Assembly: GCA_964469565.1 (NCBI GenBank)
Contig: CAYXZD010000010.1
Location: forward strand, 72,664 to 136,663
DNA from: GCA-2720975 sp964469565
GTDB taxonomy: Bacteria > Planctomycetota > UBA1135 > GCA-002686595
DNA: 64,000 nucleotides
Reading direction: 5' to 3'
Of the stretch, positions 53,055-61,836 are shown in pieces; positions within the stretch are counted from its first letter, which is position 1; every line of letters starts with the position of its first letter. The notes under the pieces were generated by a model. It was not told the DNA's origin. It did no database searches and saw only the letters and a program-made list of their open reading frames with translations. A program made the position numbers and the translations under genes.

Positions 53055-54166
53055 GACAGAATCTCCTGAATGCGGGGGTGAGTGACCTTGCCTTGGTGGC
53101 AGGCCAGGGGACCGGAGATCACTTCGTTCTCCATGTCGAGGGCTAGGTTTCCATCTTCATCCACGAGCTCGGCCATAAACGTCGCAAGGTTGTTGGCATA
53201 CAGATGGCTGGAGGATTGAGCCACTGTTCCGGGCAGGTTGCTGATTCCGATGATGCTGACTCCGTGCGCGCTGACCTCTTGGCCAGGTTCCGAAAGGGCG
53301 CAGTTGCCACCGCTATCGGCGGCCATGTCAACGATGACCGAACCTGATTTCATCCCCTCAACGACTTCTGCGGGAATCAACAGCGGGGCTTTTCGCCCAG
53401 GCACCTGGGCGGTAGTGATGACACAATCAGAAGACTGGATGGCCTCGGCCATGAGCTTAGCCTGCAGAGCCTTTTGATCATCGGTGAGTTCTTTGGCATA
53501 GCCGCCCTCATCCTGCATATCGCCCGTGCCGAGGTCGAACTCCACGAAGCGCGCCCCCAAACTCTCGACCTGCTCTTTGGTGTCGGCTCGGATGTCATAC
53601 CCTTCAACCACGGCTCCAAGGCGCCTCGCTGTGGCGATGGCTTGTAGGCCGGCCACGCCCGCCCCGAGCACAAAAACCTTGGCTGGGCGCACGGTGCCTG
53701 CCGCGGTCATCATGAGCGGAAAGAGCTTAGGCAGGCGCGCGGCAGCCAACAAGACTGCTTTATAGCCCGCCACATTGGCCATCGAAGAAAGCACATCCAT
53801 GGACTGTGCGCGAGAAATGCGCGGCATGAGCTCCATGGCAAAACAGGTCATGCCTGCTTCGGCCAATTCCGCGATGCGCGCTGCCTGACCGAGGGGGTCG
53901 GGCATACAAATCAGAACGGTGCCCTTGGCCAGGCTCTCAGGAGGAGGGGGCTGCACGGCTAGCACGACATCACATGCCAAGGCCTCCTCACGAGAGGCTA
54001 TCCCCATCCCCTTGTCGATGTACTGTTGGTCGGTGAAGCCGCTGGCTTCGCCAGCTCCACTTTCGACGACCACTTCAAGGCCTGCCCGTTTGAACTTGGG
54101 CATGACCTCGGGGACAGTTGCCACTCGCCCTTCTGGGGAGGACTCCTTGGGGACACCGATACGCAT
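53051..54166 (-). CDS. pntA1: NAD(P) transhydrogenase alpha subunit, NAD-binding part (PntA1)
   Basis: 371-aa soluble NAD(H)-binding subunit (domain I). It begins MRIGVPKESSPEGRVATVPE, the family opening shared with alanine dehydrogenase. Rossmann motif VLGAGVAGLQAIATARRLGA near residue 170, and CVITTAQVPGRKAPLLI follow. The ATG at 54166 with a strong CAGGAG Shine-Dalgarno 7 bp upstream is preferred over a longer open frame. It is the first gene of the pntA1-pntA2-pntB operon. Confidence 0.95.
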   Translation of the reverse strand: MRIGVPKESSPEGRVATVPEVMPKFKRAGLEVVVESGAGEASGFTDQQYIDKGMGIASREEALACDVVLAVQPPPPESLAKGTVLICMPDPLGQAARIAELAEAGMTCFAMELMPRISRAQSMDVLSSMANVAGYKAVLLAAARLPKLFPLMMTAAGTVRPAKVFVLGAGVAGLQAIATARRLGAVVEGYDIRADTKEQVESLGARFVEFDLGTGDMQDEGGYAKELTDDQKALQAKLMAEAIQSSDCVITTAQVPGRKAPLLIPAEVVEGMKSGSVIVDMAADSGGNCALSEPGQEVSAHGVSIIGISNLPGTVAQSSSHLYANNLATFMAELVDEDGNLALDMENEVISGPLACHQGKVTHPRIQEILS

Positions 54167-54313
54167 AGAGACTCCTGTTCCTGGCCTGAGGCCTGTCACG
54201 ATTGAATCGACTGAATTGGGGGGACTCGACGTGAATCAACGGGTGACCCTACCGAGTTAGGGAGCAAGAGTGTTGTGCCCGAGCCCCTTCTGAGCAACCT
54301 CTACGGCCCCAAA

Positions 54314-54333
54314 ACCTGCCCTTCTGGGCAGGT
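54314..54333 (-). terminator. Intrinsic terminator of the GT39-like gene
   Basis: ACCTGCCC and GGGCAGGT form an 8-bp stem with a 4-nt loop, 10 bp after the stop codon on the minus strand, followed by TTT then G-rich sequence. The short T-run makes it a moderately strong terminator. Confidence 0.65.
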
Positions 54334-54342
54334 GCCCGATGG

Positions 54343-56205
54343 TTAGCGCTGGCGGTTGCGGCCCATGGAGTAGATTTCCACGAGAGGACCCAGCCGGTCC
54401 ACTTGCCACAGGAATTGCGCAGCGCGCACACCAAAGAAGTACTCAAATCCCATGGCCACCCGCTCCTTCTCTCGGAAGGGAGACAGTGTGTGAACAAGTT
54501 TCCCGCCGCGAGCCAAGACGGTTTCCCGGGCGATGGCGGGCAGGGTGGAATCCACGTAAGCCTCCATGTTGACCCCACGCGGGGCGATCAGCACGAAGTC
54601 CGGATTCCACTGGCTAAGCAATTGATCGTACTCCTTGGCGGGGTCAGGGGCGGTCAGCACCGCGAACATGTTTTTCTTATTGGGATAGTGCAGCTTGTAG
54701 GCCTGGCCGGGTGTTCCCGGCGGCCAGACCCGGCGCTGGTAATTGCGCCACGAGACGGCGGCTCGCCGAGCCCACGTTCCGTACAGGTTTCCTTGCCGGA
54801 CTGGGATGTCGGTCAGGTTGGCAAAGGACACCGTGGAGGTGGCTGGCGTAGCTTCCCCAGCTAGCCAATGGGAAGCGAGGGTGTATGTGTCTGGCTGGGT
54901 ACGCAAAAACGCGAGCCGGGCCGAGCTGATGAGAGGTAGCGCCAGCGCTCCAGCGGCGATTACTCCAGTCAAGATCCGAGAACTGAGCCGCCCCCCTAGC
55001 AAGCGGTGAATCCAATGCACGAGGGCGCGCGTTCCAACGGTGGCGAGCAAGGCTAGATAGGGAATCACGGGCAAAAAGAATCGCTCCTTACTCCCCATGT
55101 AGACCCCGAGTACTAGGACCAGCGGCAGTGCATGGGAGCACACGACCAGCAGGTCGCTGGAGTTTGAGAGCCGGTTCTTACCACGCCATCGACAGAGTGC
55201 CAGGACGAGGCCCACGATCCCGAGAACCAACAAGACCGGGTTGTATGACTTGAGTGCACGCAAGAACGTAACAAGCCCTCCCCCATTGAAGTAATCCAAG
55301 AAAATGCGGTGCCCAGCGACTTCGATGGACAATCGCTCATCGGCCACCGCACTGGCCTGATTCGCTCGCGAGCTGGGATCCCTAAGGCGCATACTCCCCC
55401 GTACACCCGCACCTCGCCAAGCCTCATCCATGCCGAGCTCGTCCATCACATCGGCCCCGCGTCCACCTTCCCGCAGGGGGTCGACTTCCGCCGGCCAGTA
55501 GGCCCATGTCGCCATGACGGCAATCGCAGCGAGGCCGGCGAGTGCGCGGACCAGTTGTAAGTGACCCGATCGTCGCCAGAGAATGATCAATGCAACGGTG
55601 TAGGGAGCCAGTGCTGCAAAACCAGTGTGCATGCAGCTCACGCACGCGGCCGTGGAAATGGCTGCAAGGACATGATTCTTGAAGCTGCCCCTGCGAGCGA
55701 GGTGCAGACATGCCAGGGTGGCTCCCACACCGGCGGCTGCGACGAGTGCATGGGGCCGCGCTTGAGTTCCATAACACAGGAGCAACGGGCACACCCCAAC
55801 CATGGCGGCGCTGAAGACCGACCAGGCCGGTGAGAAGAATCTGCGCCCCAAAAAGAACGATCCAGGCACAAGCAGCCAAGCAAGCAAAGTGAGGAACTTC
55901 CGCGCGCGCACGAATGGCTGCGCAGCTTGAACCAGATGTTCTTCAAGCGGATCGCCCGCACTCAATGCATCCCCCGCAGAACCGGTCACTAGGTCATTTA
56001 GTACGATGGGCAGGAAGGGGTACTTTCCCCGGAAGGGTCCATCGGGATGATCCTGGCTCAGATGAACGATTTGCCCATCGGGCTCGTTCTTGTGAGGCAA
56101 GAGGTGTCCAATGCCTACCCAGCGCAACCCAAGGGTCAATCCAAGAGTGAGAGTCAGGCCTAATAGAACGAGTCGCCTAGGGGGAGTGAACGAAGCAGGG
56201 GTCAT
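54343..56205 (-). CDS. GT39/ArnT-like integral membrane glycosyltransferase
   Basis: 620-aa polytopic membrane protein, about 11-13 hydrophobic helices, with a hydrophobic N-terminus (VLLGLTLTLGLTLGLRWVG) followed by an acidic-Pro loop (DHPDGPFRGKYPFLP) as in dolichyl/undecaprenyl-phosphate sugar transferases of the GT-C class. A C-terminal soluble part of about 180 residues follows. Family members transfer mannose or aminoarabinose to proteins or lipids. The catalytic Asp in loop 1 cannot be fixed by eye, so the call is by overall form. Terminator hairpin directly follows. Upstream gene of unknown function is on the same strand. Confidence 0.78.
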   Translation of the reverse strand: MTPASFTPPRRLVLLGLTLTLGLTLGLRWVGIGHLLPHKNEPDGQIVHLSQDHPDGPFRGKYPFLPIVLNDLVTGSAGDALSAGDPLEEHLVQAAQPFVRARKFLTLLAWLLVPGSFFLGRRFFSPAWSVFSAAMVGVCPLLLCYGTQARPHALVAAAGVGATLACLHLARRGSFKNHVLAAISTAACVSCMHTGFAALAPYTVALIILWRRSGHLQLVRALAGLAAIAVMATWAYWPAEVDPLREGGRGADVMDELGMDEAWRGAGVRGSMRLRDPSSRANQASAVADERLSIEVAGHRIFLDYFNGGGLVTFLRALKSYNPVLLVLGIVGLVLALCRWRGKNRLSNSSDLLVVCSHALPLVLVLGVYMGSKERFFLPVIPYLALLATVGTRALVHWIHRLLGGRLSSRILTGVIAAGALALPLISSARLAFLRTQPDTYTLASHWLAGEATPATSTVSFANLTDIPVRQGNLYGTWARRAAVSWRNYQRRVWPPGTPGQAYKLHYPNKKNMFAVLTAPDPAKEYDQLLSQWNPDFVLIAPRGVNMEAYVDSTLPAIARETVLARGGKLVHTLSPFREKERVAMGFEYFFGVRAAQFLWQVDRLGPLVEIYSMGRNRQR

Positions 56206-56268
56206 GGTAGCTCTGGGCCGTGCTGGATGGCCTCTCCCCTTATTTCGGCATCTACAGAATTGGCGCGA

Positions 56269-57030
56269 TCAGGAAAAAAGGAAATTACTCTCCTCGGTCC
56301 ACACCCCATAGCGGTACACGGACAGGAGGCGGGCTAGTTCGGCGATTAGAACCCCTGGAACCTCTGGATTGAGGGCCGCCGCTCGCCCCCCGGGGGACGT
56401 AGGCAGGGGCCAGCGGCGATCGATGACGAGTTGGTGGTTGCCGGGTGTGTAGTGCTTCAGGAACTCAGCGAGCGCATCAGTTCCGATTTCACCGAGGGGC
56501 CACTCTCCGCGCCAATCGTGTAGACGCAACTGAAAGCCCCCCAGTTGATTGAGCAGGCTTCGCCAAGGCTCGATACCTTCAGCCCCAATGCGCTTGATCA
56601 TGTTCTGTCCGTCGAACCAGGCATCTTGGTGGATGCGCAAGGACACTTCTAGGCGGTCATGCTCGATCGCTGCGCACAGATAAGCGTTGCGATAGGCCGA
56701 ATCGAGGTCCTTGGCCAGATCGCGCCCAAGCGTTTTTCGCAGACGAGTCTTTTCAGCTTTCGTCCGCATAAGGTAGACCCACAGGCGTGAGACCTTTTTC
56801 CCGTTGAACGAATGAGGATTGTGCAGGGAAGAGCGCGCCTCCAGTTTCACGCCCTGCGCTTCTGCCTGCGGGAGGAAGCTCTTGCCCAACGCGAGTAGCT
56901 TCCGCCGGGCCGCGAGCCGGCGGTCGTTGTATTCGGGACTGCGGGCACAATCCGGGCCTAGTGCCGCGAAGTCCCATTCCTCAAAACACACCCCCCCAGG
57001 GAGGGGGCGGGGTTCGGTGTCAGTCGCCAT
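56269..57030 (-). CDS. Uncharacterised soluble protein
   Basis: 253-aa protein with no signal peptide or membrane span. Basic N-terminal half with RLAARRKLLALGKSFLP and KVSRLWVYLMRTKAEKTRLRKTLG, then AYLCAAIEHDRLEVSLRIHQDAWFDGQN, then LRLHDWRGEWPLG. I recognise no family or catalytic pattern. It is 63 bp upstream of the GT39-like gene on the same strand and is probably co-transcribed with it. Confidence 0.7.
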   Translation of the reverse strand: MATDTEPRPLPGGVCFEEWDFAALGPDCARSPEYNDRRLAARRKLLALGKSFLPQAEAQGVKLEARSSLHNPHSFNGKKVSRLWVYLMRTKAEKTRLRKTLGRDLAKDLDSAYRNAYLCAAIEHDRLEVSLRIHQDAWFDGQNMIKRIGAEGIEPWRSLLNQLGGFQLRLHDWRGEWPLGEIGTDALAEFLKHYTPGNHQLVIDRRWPLPTSPGGRAAALNPEVPGVLIAELARLLSVYRYGVWTEESNFLFS

Positions 57031-57227
57031 GGGGCTCGAGGATAACTCGGGAGCGAGAATATCTCACCCCTAGATGGAATGGATTGCCCGCTTGCAACGT
57101 CCCAAGGGGCCACGCCCCACCGACCCGCCCCCTTCGTCCCCAGCGCACACGTTACGCAGGCCCGGTGAAGCGGTAAGATTTCCAGCCTCGGCCCCTTCGT
57201 CAATTGTTGTGGCCGCCCTGTCCCCCC

Positions 57228-59342
57228 ATGCAATTCGCCCACTTCCAGTTTGACCCTGAGACCGATCGCATCGGTGAAGGGGCGCTTAGCGAGGTCTACA
57301 GGGCAAAGGACCTGAACCTAGGCCGGACAGTCGCCCTCAAGATCCTACGTGCCCATGCGGAGATTGACCCCCAGGCGGAGCGGCGCTTCAAGCGTGAGGC
57401 CAAGCACACTTCTTCCCTCTCTCACGAGAACATCGCCACCATCTATGAGTACGGTGAGGACCGCGGCACTTCATTCATTGCCATGGAGTTTCTGGAAGGC
57501 CAGACCCTCGATAAGGTGATCGCCACCCGCAGCCTGACCTTCGACGAGTGCATGCGCATCGCCTTACAGGTCACCAAGGCCTTGGAGCTGGTGCACAATG
57601 CTCACATCCTGCATCGCGACCTCAAGCCTGGCAACATCCTCTTGCAGCCCAACGGCAAGCTCAAGCTGCTCGACTTTGGCATTGCCAGGGCAAGAGATGA
57701 GTCTGGGATTACGCAACAGGGCGTTCTCGTTGGAACGGTTCTGTACATGTCCCCCGAGCAGGTTCGTGGAGAGTCTCTCGATCTCCCCTCGGACGTATTC
57801 AGCCTTGGCGCAGTTCTCTACCACATCACCACGGGTGCCCTCCCTTTTCCTGGAGAAAGCTTCCCGGAAGTTTGCATGGCCATCCTCGATGGAGAGATCA
57901 AGCCACCGGCAGACATCCGCCATGGATTCCCGGCTGCGCTCCAGGAATTCCTATTGAAGTGCATGTCCAAAGCACCCGAGGACCGTTTCGCCAATGCACG
58001 TGATGCTCTTGGCGCTCTGCTCAAGGTGACCAAGAACGTTGATGGCACGGGCCGCCACGCCCAAGTCGTTTTACGCGGAACACTGGTTCTGCCTCCCATG
58101 ACGTGCAGTGATCGCGAAGCAGACTCGTGCACGGAAGTTGCGGCGGGTGTGCGCAAAGACATCGCCACTTCACTCAGACGCAACCGCGGGTTGATTGTGC
58201 ACTTGAGCGAATCCGACCAAGCACCTGATGACGACCCTGTGGACTTTGTCATCAACACCCATCTCGATCTTGATGGCGACCGTGGCAAGCTACGCATCAA
58301 TGTACGCTTTCTTGAACCCCGCGGAGAAAGCGACCGCCACCAAGGGGTCGCACGGGAAACCACCGAAGAGGTGGAATCCACCATGGAGAGCATCTGGGCC
58401 CTGCAAGAGAATCTAGTTCGCAGTGCCATGCGGGTTCTTCGAAAACGGCTCAGCGAAGCACCCTTGCGGGCTGACGCAGTTGAAAATGACAAGACGCGTG
58501 CGGCCCGCACCCATGTTGATCGGGGCATGGCGGTCATGCGCAAGGGCACGACCAAGCACCTCCTATCTGCCAGCGCGCAATTCCGAAAGGCTCTTGAATT
58601 GGATCGCTACTGCGCCGGGGCCCACGCAGGGTTAGGCGAGATCATGGTGCGCAAGTTTTTGACGTGGGATGGGGACCCCACATTCCTGGACGAGGCGCGT
58701 GACCATGCCAAACGGGCCGCGGCCTTGGATCCCGACTACGCCCTTGCCCACACCGTGATGGGGTTTGCTGCACACCTCTCCAGCAGAACCGATGATGCCC
58801 AACGGGAATACAGAATCGCGATGCAGATCGACTCGGGCGAGTGGCTTTGCCATCGACTCCTAGGTGCGATTCACGCGCGACAGGGCAATTACGAGGATGC
58901 AGCCCCCCTCCTACAGCGTGCCATCGACCTGCACCCAGCCCACATCGGCAGTTATGACCATTTGTATTCCATCCAGCAACGGCTGGGCCGTTACGAGATG
59001 GCACTCAAGTGTGCCGACTCCGGGATCGCGGCCGCCCATGAGCACTTGCGCAACGAACCGGACGACATGGACGCGCGTGCACACATGGCGTTGCTTCTTG
59101 CGCGCAGGGGATCAGATGACGCTGCGCTCGAAGCCATTGAAGAAGCGCGCAAGCTAGCCCCCCGAGATGGCGGGACCGCGTTCCACGCGGCCTGTGTCTT
59201 TGCGTTGCTGGGTGACCCCCCGGCAGCCATCGAGGCCCTGACCCTGGCCCAAGACCGCGGCTACTACATCGCCAGCGAGCTGCAATCAAATTCCGACCTC
59301 GATATCCTGCGCGGCCTACCCGAGTTTCAGGCGCTCCTGTAA
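57228..59342 (+). CDS. Hanks-type serine/threonine protein kinase with TolB-like region and TPRs
   Basis: 704-aa soluble regulator. Kinase domain at residues about 8-270: Gly-loop IGEGALSEVYRAKD, Lys in TVALKIL, catalytic HRDLKPGNILL, DFGIA, GTVLYMSPEQ and the downstream DVFSLGAVLY. Residues about 285-425 resemble the TolB-like domain found in bacterial adenylate cyclases and kinases (GTLVLPP..., DFVINTHLDLDGDRGKLRINVRF, ESIWALQENLVRSAMRVL). The remainder is TPR-type helices (SASAQFRKALELDRYCAGAHAGLGE and several more). The ATG at 57228 is chosen over a TTG at 57204. No membrane anchor is present. Such kinases are numerous in Planctomycetes; targets are unknown. Confidence 0.92.
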   Translation: MQFAHFQFDPETDRIGEGALSEVYRAKDLNLGRTVALKILRAHAEIDPQAERRFKREAKHTSSLSHENIATIYEYGEDRGTSFIAMEFLEGQTLDKVIATRSLTFDECMRIALQVTKALELVHNAHILHRDLKPGNILLQPNGKLKLLDFGIARARDESGITQQGVLVGTVLYMSPEQVRGESLDLPSDVFSLGAVLYHITTGALPFPGESFPEVCMAILDGEIKPPADIRHGFPAALQEFLLKCMSKAPEDRFANARDALGALLKVTKNVDGTGRHAQVVLRGTLVLPPMTCSDREADSCTEVAAGVRKDIATSLRRNRGLIVHLSESDQAPDDDPVDFVINTHLDLDGDRGKLRINVRFLEPRGESDRHQGVARETTEEVESTMESIWALQENLVRSAMRVLRKRLSEAPLRADAVENDKTRAARTHVDRGMAVMRKGTTKHLLSASAQFRKALELDRYCAGAHAGLGEIMVRKFLTWDGDPTFLDEARDHAKRAAALDPDYALAHTVMGFAAHLSSRTDDAQREYRIAMQIDSGEWLCHRLLGAIHARQGNYEDAAPLLQRAIDLHPAHIGSYDHLYSIQQRLGRYEMALKCADSGIAAAHEHLRNEPDDMDARAHMALLLARRGSDDAALEAIEEARKLAPRDGGTAFHAACVFALLGDPPAAIEALTLAQDRGYYIASELQSNSDLDILRGLPEFQALL

Positions 59343-59354
59343 GAAGCACCTTTC

Positions 59355-60245
59355 ATGGAACCAGCGCTCATCGCCATCGGTATTCAAAACGTCGCCCAGC
59401 AGGGTGCTCCCCACTGGCTTGAACTGGGTGCTGTGCGTGTCGTATCTGGCGAGATCATCGATACGTTCGATTCACTAATCTGCCCACCGGTCGAAATCGA
59501 ATCTGAGGCCACGGCGTGGCATGGGATTTCCCTGCCCGACATACGCCAGGCCCCACATGGACCCGAAGTCTTGGCTCAGTTTCAATCGTGGCTCGCGGAT
59601 AGCGAGCACCCGGCCACCTGGCTCGCGACCCACGATGCAGAGGCTGCCGCCACAACTCTTGCCTTCGAGTTCGCACGCTCCGGCAAGCAGGCCCCCAAGT
59701 TGCCAATCCTAGACACGCTTGTACTGGCTCAGGAATTGATCCCAGAGTGCCAAGGACACAGCCTTGAGGAACTCTGCGAGCATCTAGACTTTGAACAAGG
59801 CGACCAGCGCCGGGGCTTAGCGGACGCCGTTTGGTCTTCATTGGTGTTGTCCGAGTGCCTCGATCGGGTGCAATGCGCCGACGACGAGACCGAGCCACCC
59901 GTTTCCACCCACGGGGCCGATAATGGTCTTGCGCACCTTCACGCCCGCCAAAACCGCCCGCTGAATCTGTTCGAGCGTATGCCCAGCCCTCCAGCGGGTA
60001 ACCGCGAGGTCCGCAAGCTAGAGCGGGCACTGGCCAGCGGTACTCCAGTGGGTTTGGCCTACGGCGAACGCGGGCAAAGACGAGTGCCCATCAAAGTTCA
60101 ACCCCAGTTTCTGTTCACGCGTGGGGGGCGAGAATACATGGAGGGCCTGTGCCAGAGCAGCGGTCTCTTGAAGACCTACCGCATCGACAGAATCCAACGG
60201 GTCGGACGCGTGGACCAGGATTTGGTGGGGTTCGGTAGGCGTTAG
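59355..60245 (+). CDS. Degenerate DnaQ-like (DEDDh) exonuclease fused to a WYL-like domain
   Basis: 296-aa protein 12 bp after the kinase. Residues 1-160 align with DnaQ-type exonucleases: LELGAVRVVSGEIIDTF, WHGISLPDIRQAPHGP, LPILDTLVLAQELIP and HSLEELCEHL. The catalytic residues are mostly missing: the first D-x-E is G9-x-Q11, the middle Asp is Ala98, and the final His is R142, with only D147 kept. A linker (about 160-210) leads to a C-terminal domain at 212-285 with GTPVGLAYGERGQRRVPIKVQP, GREYMEGLCQ and LKTYRIDRIQRV, the WYL-domain pattern. WYL domains bind nucleic acid or nucleotide ligands in regulators. A ligand-sensing, non-nuclease role is likely. Confidence 0.75.
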   Translation: MEPALIAIGIQNVAQQGAPHWLELGAVRVVSGEIIDTFDSLICPPVEIESEATAWHGISLPDIRQAPHGPEVLAQFQSWLADSEHPATWLATHDAEAAATTLAFEFARSGKQAPKLPILDTLVLAQELIPECQGHSLEELCEHLDFEQGDQRRGLADAVWSSLVLSECLDRVQCADDETEPPVSTHGADNGLAHLHARQNRPLNLFERMPSPPAGNREVRKLERALASGTPVGLAYGERGQRRVPIKVQPQFLFTRGGREYMEGLCQSSGLLKTYRIDRIQRVGRVDQDLVGFGRR

Positions 60246-60280
60246 CCACTCAGCCTGTCCGACCCGTAGGGGTCACTGAT

Positions 60281-61783
60281 TCAATGGCTTCCCCAGGTCT
60301 GCACTTGGATTTGCTGGACCTTTCCGGAGAAGTGAAAACGGGTTGCGGCAGCGCCTTGGGGATCTGCACCGATGCGAACTGGCGAGTCGTTTTGGACCAC
60401 GCCCCCCTTGGCGCTGCCCTTGGTTAGATCCGCGCTGGAATGGTCGACGAACAGCCAAACCCCGCCATCTCCGTCATAGCAACCGGTCAACACAAACGAG
60501 TCGGTGGTATTGAGTTTAGATGCGGGTACGGTGCCATAGACATATCCGCCCCCCACATACACGCCGAAGCGCAGGACTGTAGCTTCCAAGCCCACCGGAT
60601 TGTGCAACTCCAAGGCGAATCCCCCGGAATCAGCTTTGCTCAGGATGGCCACGGTTTCACCACTTGAAAGGCTGAGATCATCAAAGTTGACCACGGCACT
60701 TACCAAATACCCCTGGGCCGGCCGATTGTCCGCGTCATTGAGCGCCACAGATTCTTGACCCATCGCATCAAAGGTCAGCACTCCCCCATAAAGGTCCTGC
60801 CCAGCATCCCAAACCGAAAAAGTGGGCGCACCACTTTGGTTCACAGGCGCCTGTCGACTTTGCCCCGCCCGATTGAACCAGCCCACGCTCTTGCGCGTCC
60901 CCTTCAGTCTCCGGGTGTTCATGTAGGTCAAGAGATTAGAATCCTGCACCACGCTGCGAGCTAGGTCCACCGGATAGTCCACCGTGATGGCATCGACTTC
61001 CTCGCGCAGGCTGGCCACGAAGACCTCACCAAGACTGACGGGTATCGTCCACACATTGATGCCAAGGCCCAGGCTCCTGGCGAATCCTAGTTTTCCGAAA
61101 AGGTCCCGATCCTGGTAGTGGAATTCAACTCCGGCGAACCCATCGAGACTTGCCTGACGAATCAACTGTTGGGCGGCAGCAATGCTGGCTGCCTGGTTCT
61201 TACCAAAGAGTTCATTGAGCTTGACCCAAGGGCGCAAGCCCAAGAACGCGGGTGTATCGAGTGCGGCCTGCGCGAGTTTCAAATTGGCTCGAATGTCATT
61301 GAAGCTGCGCAATACCAATGCACGCCCTGGGCGTGCGTAGGTCGTGCCGGCGAAGAGGCTCAGCAACTGATGTATGAAAGCGCCATCCGGAGTCTTCTCT
61401 TTGATTTCGACAAACAGCACTTGATCCCCAGCCAACAAAGCCGGGTCACTGAGAACGGCACTCAGATGCGCCCCCGTGTTGGTGCCCTCATCATCGTGGT
61501 CCACGTAGATCACGCCGTCTTCCGATTTGACATCGAGTTCGATCAGGTCGGCTCCATTCGCCTGGGCCGCATGGATGAGATCGAGGGTTTGGGCCAAACT
61601 TGTAGAGGGCTGGCTGGCTACGACGTAGCAATTGTGCGCCGAAACCGCAGACACATTCCCTAGTGGGGTCGTCGCCATTGTGCGCGAGGTGCCCTCCCAA
61701 TAGGTCCGGCCCAGCTCAAGCGCTGGCTCTTGGCTTCCCACCACCGCCGTCAGTGCGGCAAGACCGAACGATGAAACAAGCAT
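60281..61783 (-). CDS. Exported PLC-like phosphodiesterase (GDPD superfamily) with LamG-like domain
   Basis: 500-aa exported protein (signal LVSSFGLAALTAVVG). Residues about 40-270 form a TIM-barrel phosphodiesterase: SAHNCY at strand 1 (family usually AHRG in GDPD; SHNTY occurs in PI-PLC), ADLIELDVKSEDG and VDHDDE with acidic metal ligands and His, VLFVEIKE, and DAITVDYP. From about 290 to the end is a concanavalin-like/LamG beta-sandwich (SAVVNFDDLSLSSGETVAILSK, DGGVWLFVD). The first-strand Arg is Asn, so substrate preference may differ from glycerophosphodiesters. It is on the same strand as the sulfatase-like gene, 53 bp downstream. Confidence 0.82.
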   Translation of the reverse strand: MLVSSFGLAALTAVVGSQEPALELGRTYWEGTSRTMATTPLGNVSAVSAHNCYVVASQPSTSLAQTLDLIHAAQANGADLIELDVKSEDGVIYVDHDDEGTNTGAHLSAVLSDPALLAGDQVLFVEIKEKTPDGAFIHQLLSLFAGTTYARPGRALVLRSFNDIRANLKLAQAALDTPAFLGLRPWVKLNELFGKNQAASIAAAQQLIRQASLDGFAGVEFHYQDRDLFGKLGFARSLGLGINVWTIPVSLGEVFVASLREEVDAITVDYPVDLARSVVQDSNLLTYMNTRRLKGTRKSVGWFNRAGQSRQAPVNQSGAPTFSVWDAGQDLYGGVLTFDAMGQESVALNDADNRPAQGYLVSAVVNFDDLSLSSGETVAILSKADSGGFALELHNPVGLEATVLRFGVYVGGGYVYGTVPASKLNTTDSFVLTGCYDGDGGVWLFVDHSSADLTKGSAKGGVVQNDSPVRIGADPQGAAATRFHFSGKVQQIQVQTWGSH

Positions 61784-61836
61784 CCTGACAGTCTAGCAAG
61801 CCAGAATCAGGGCAGGTCCGCTCGATTCGCGAGCAT

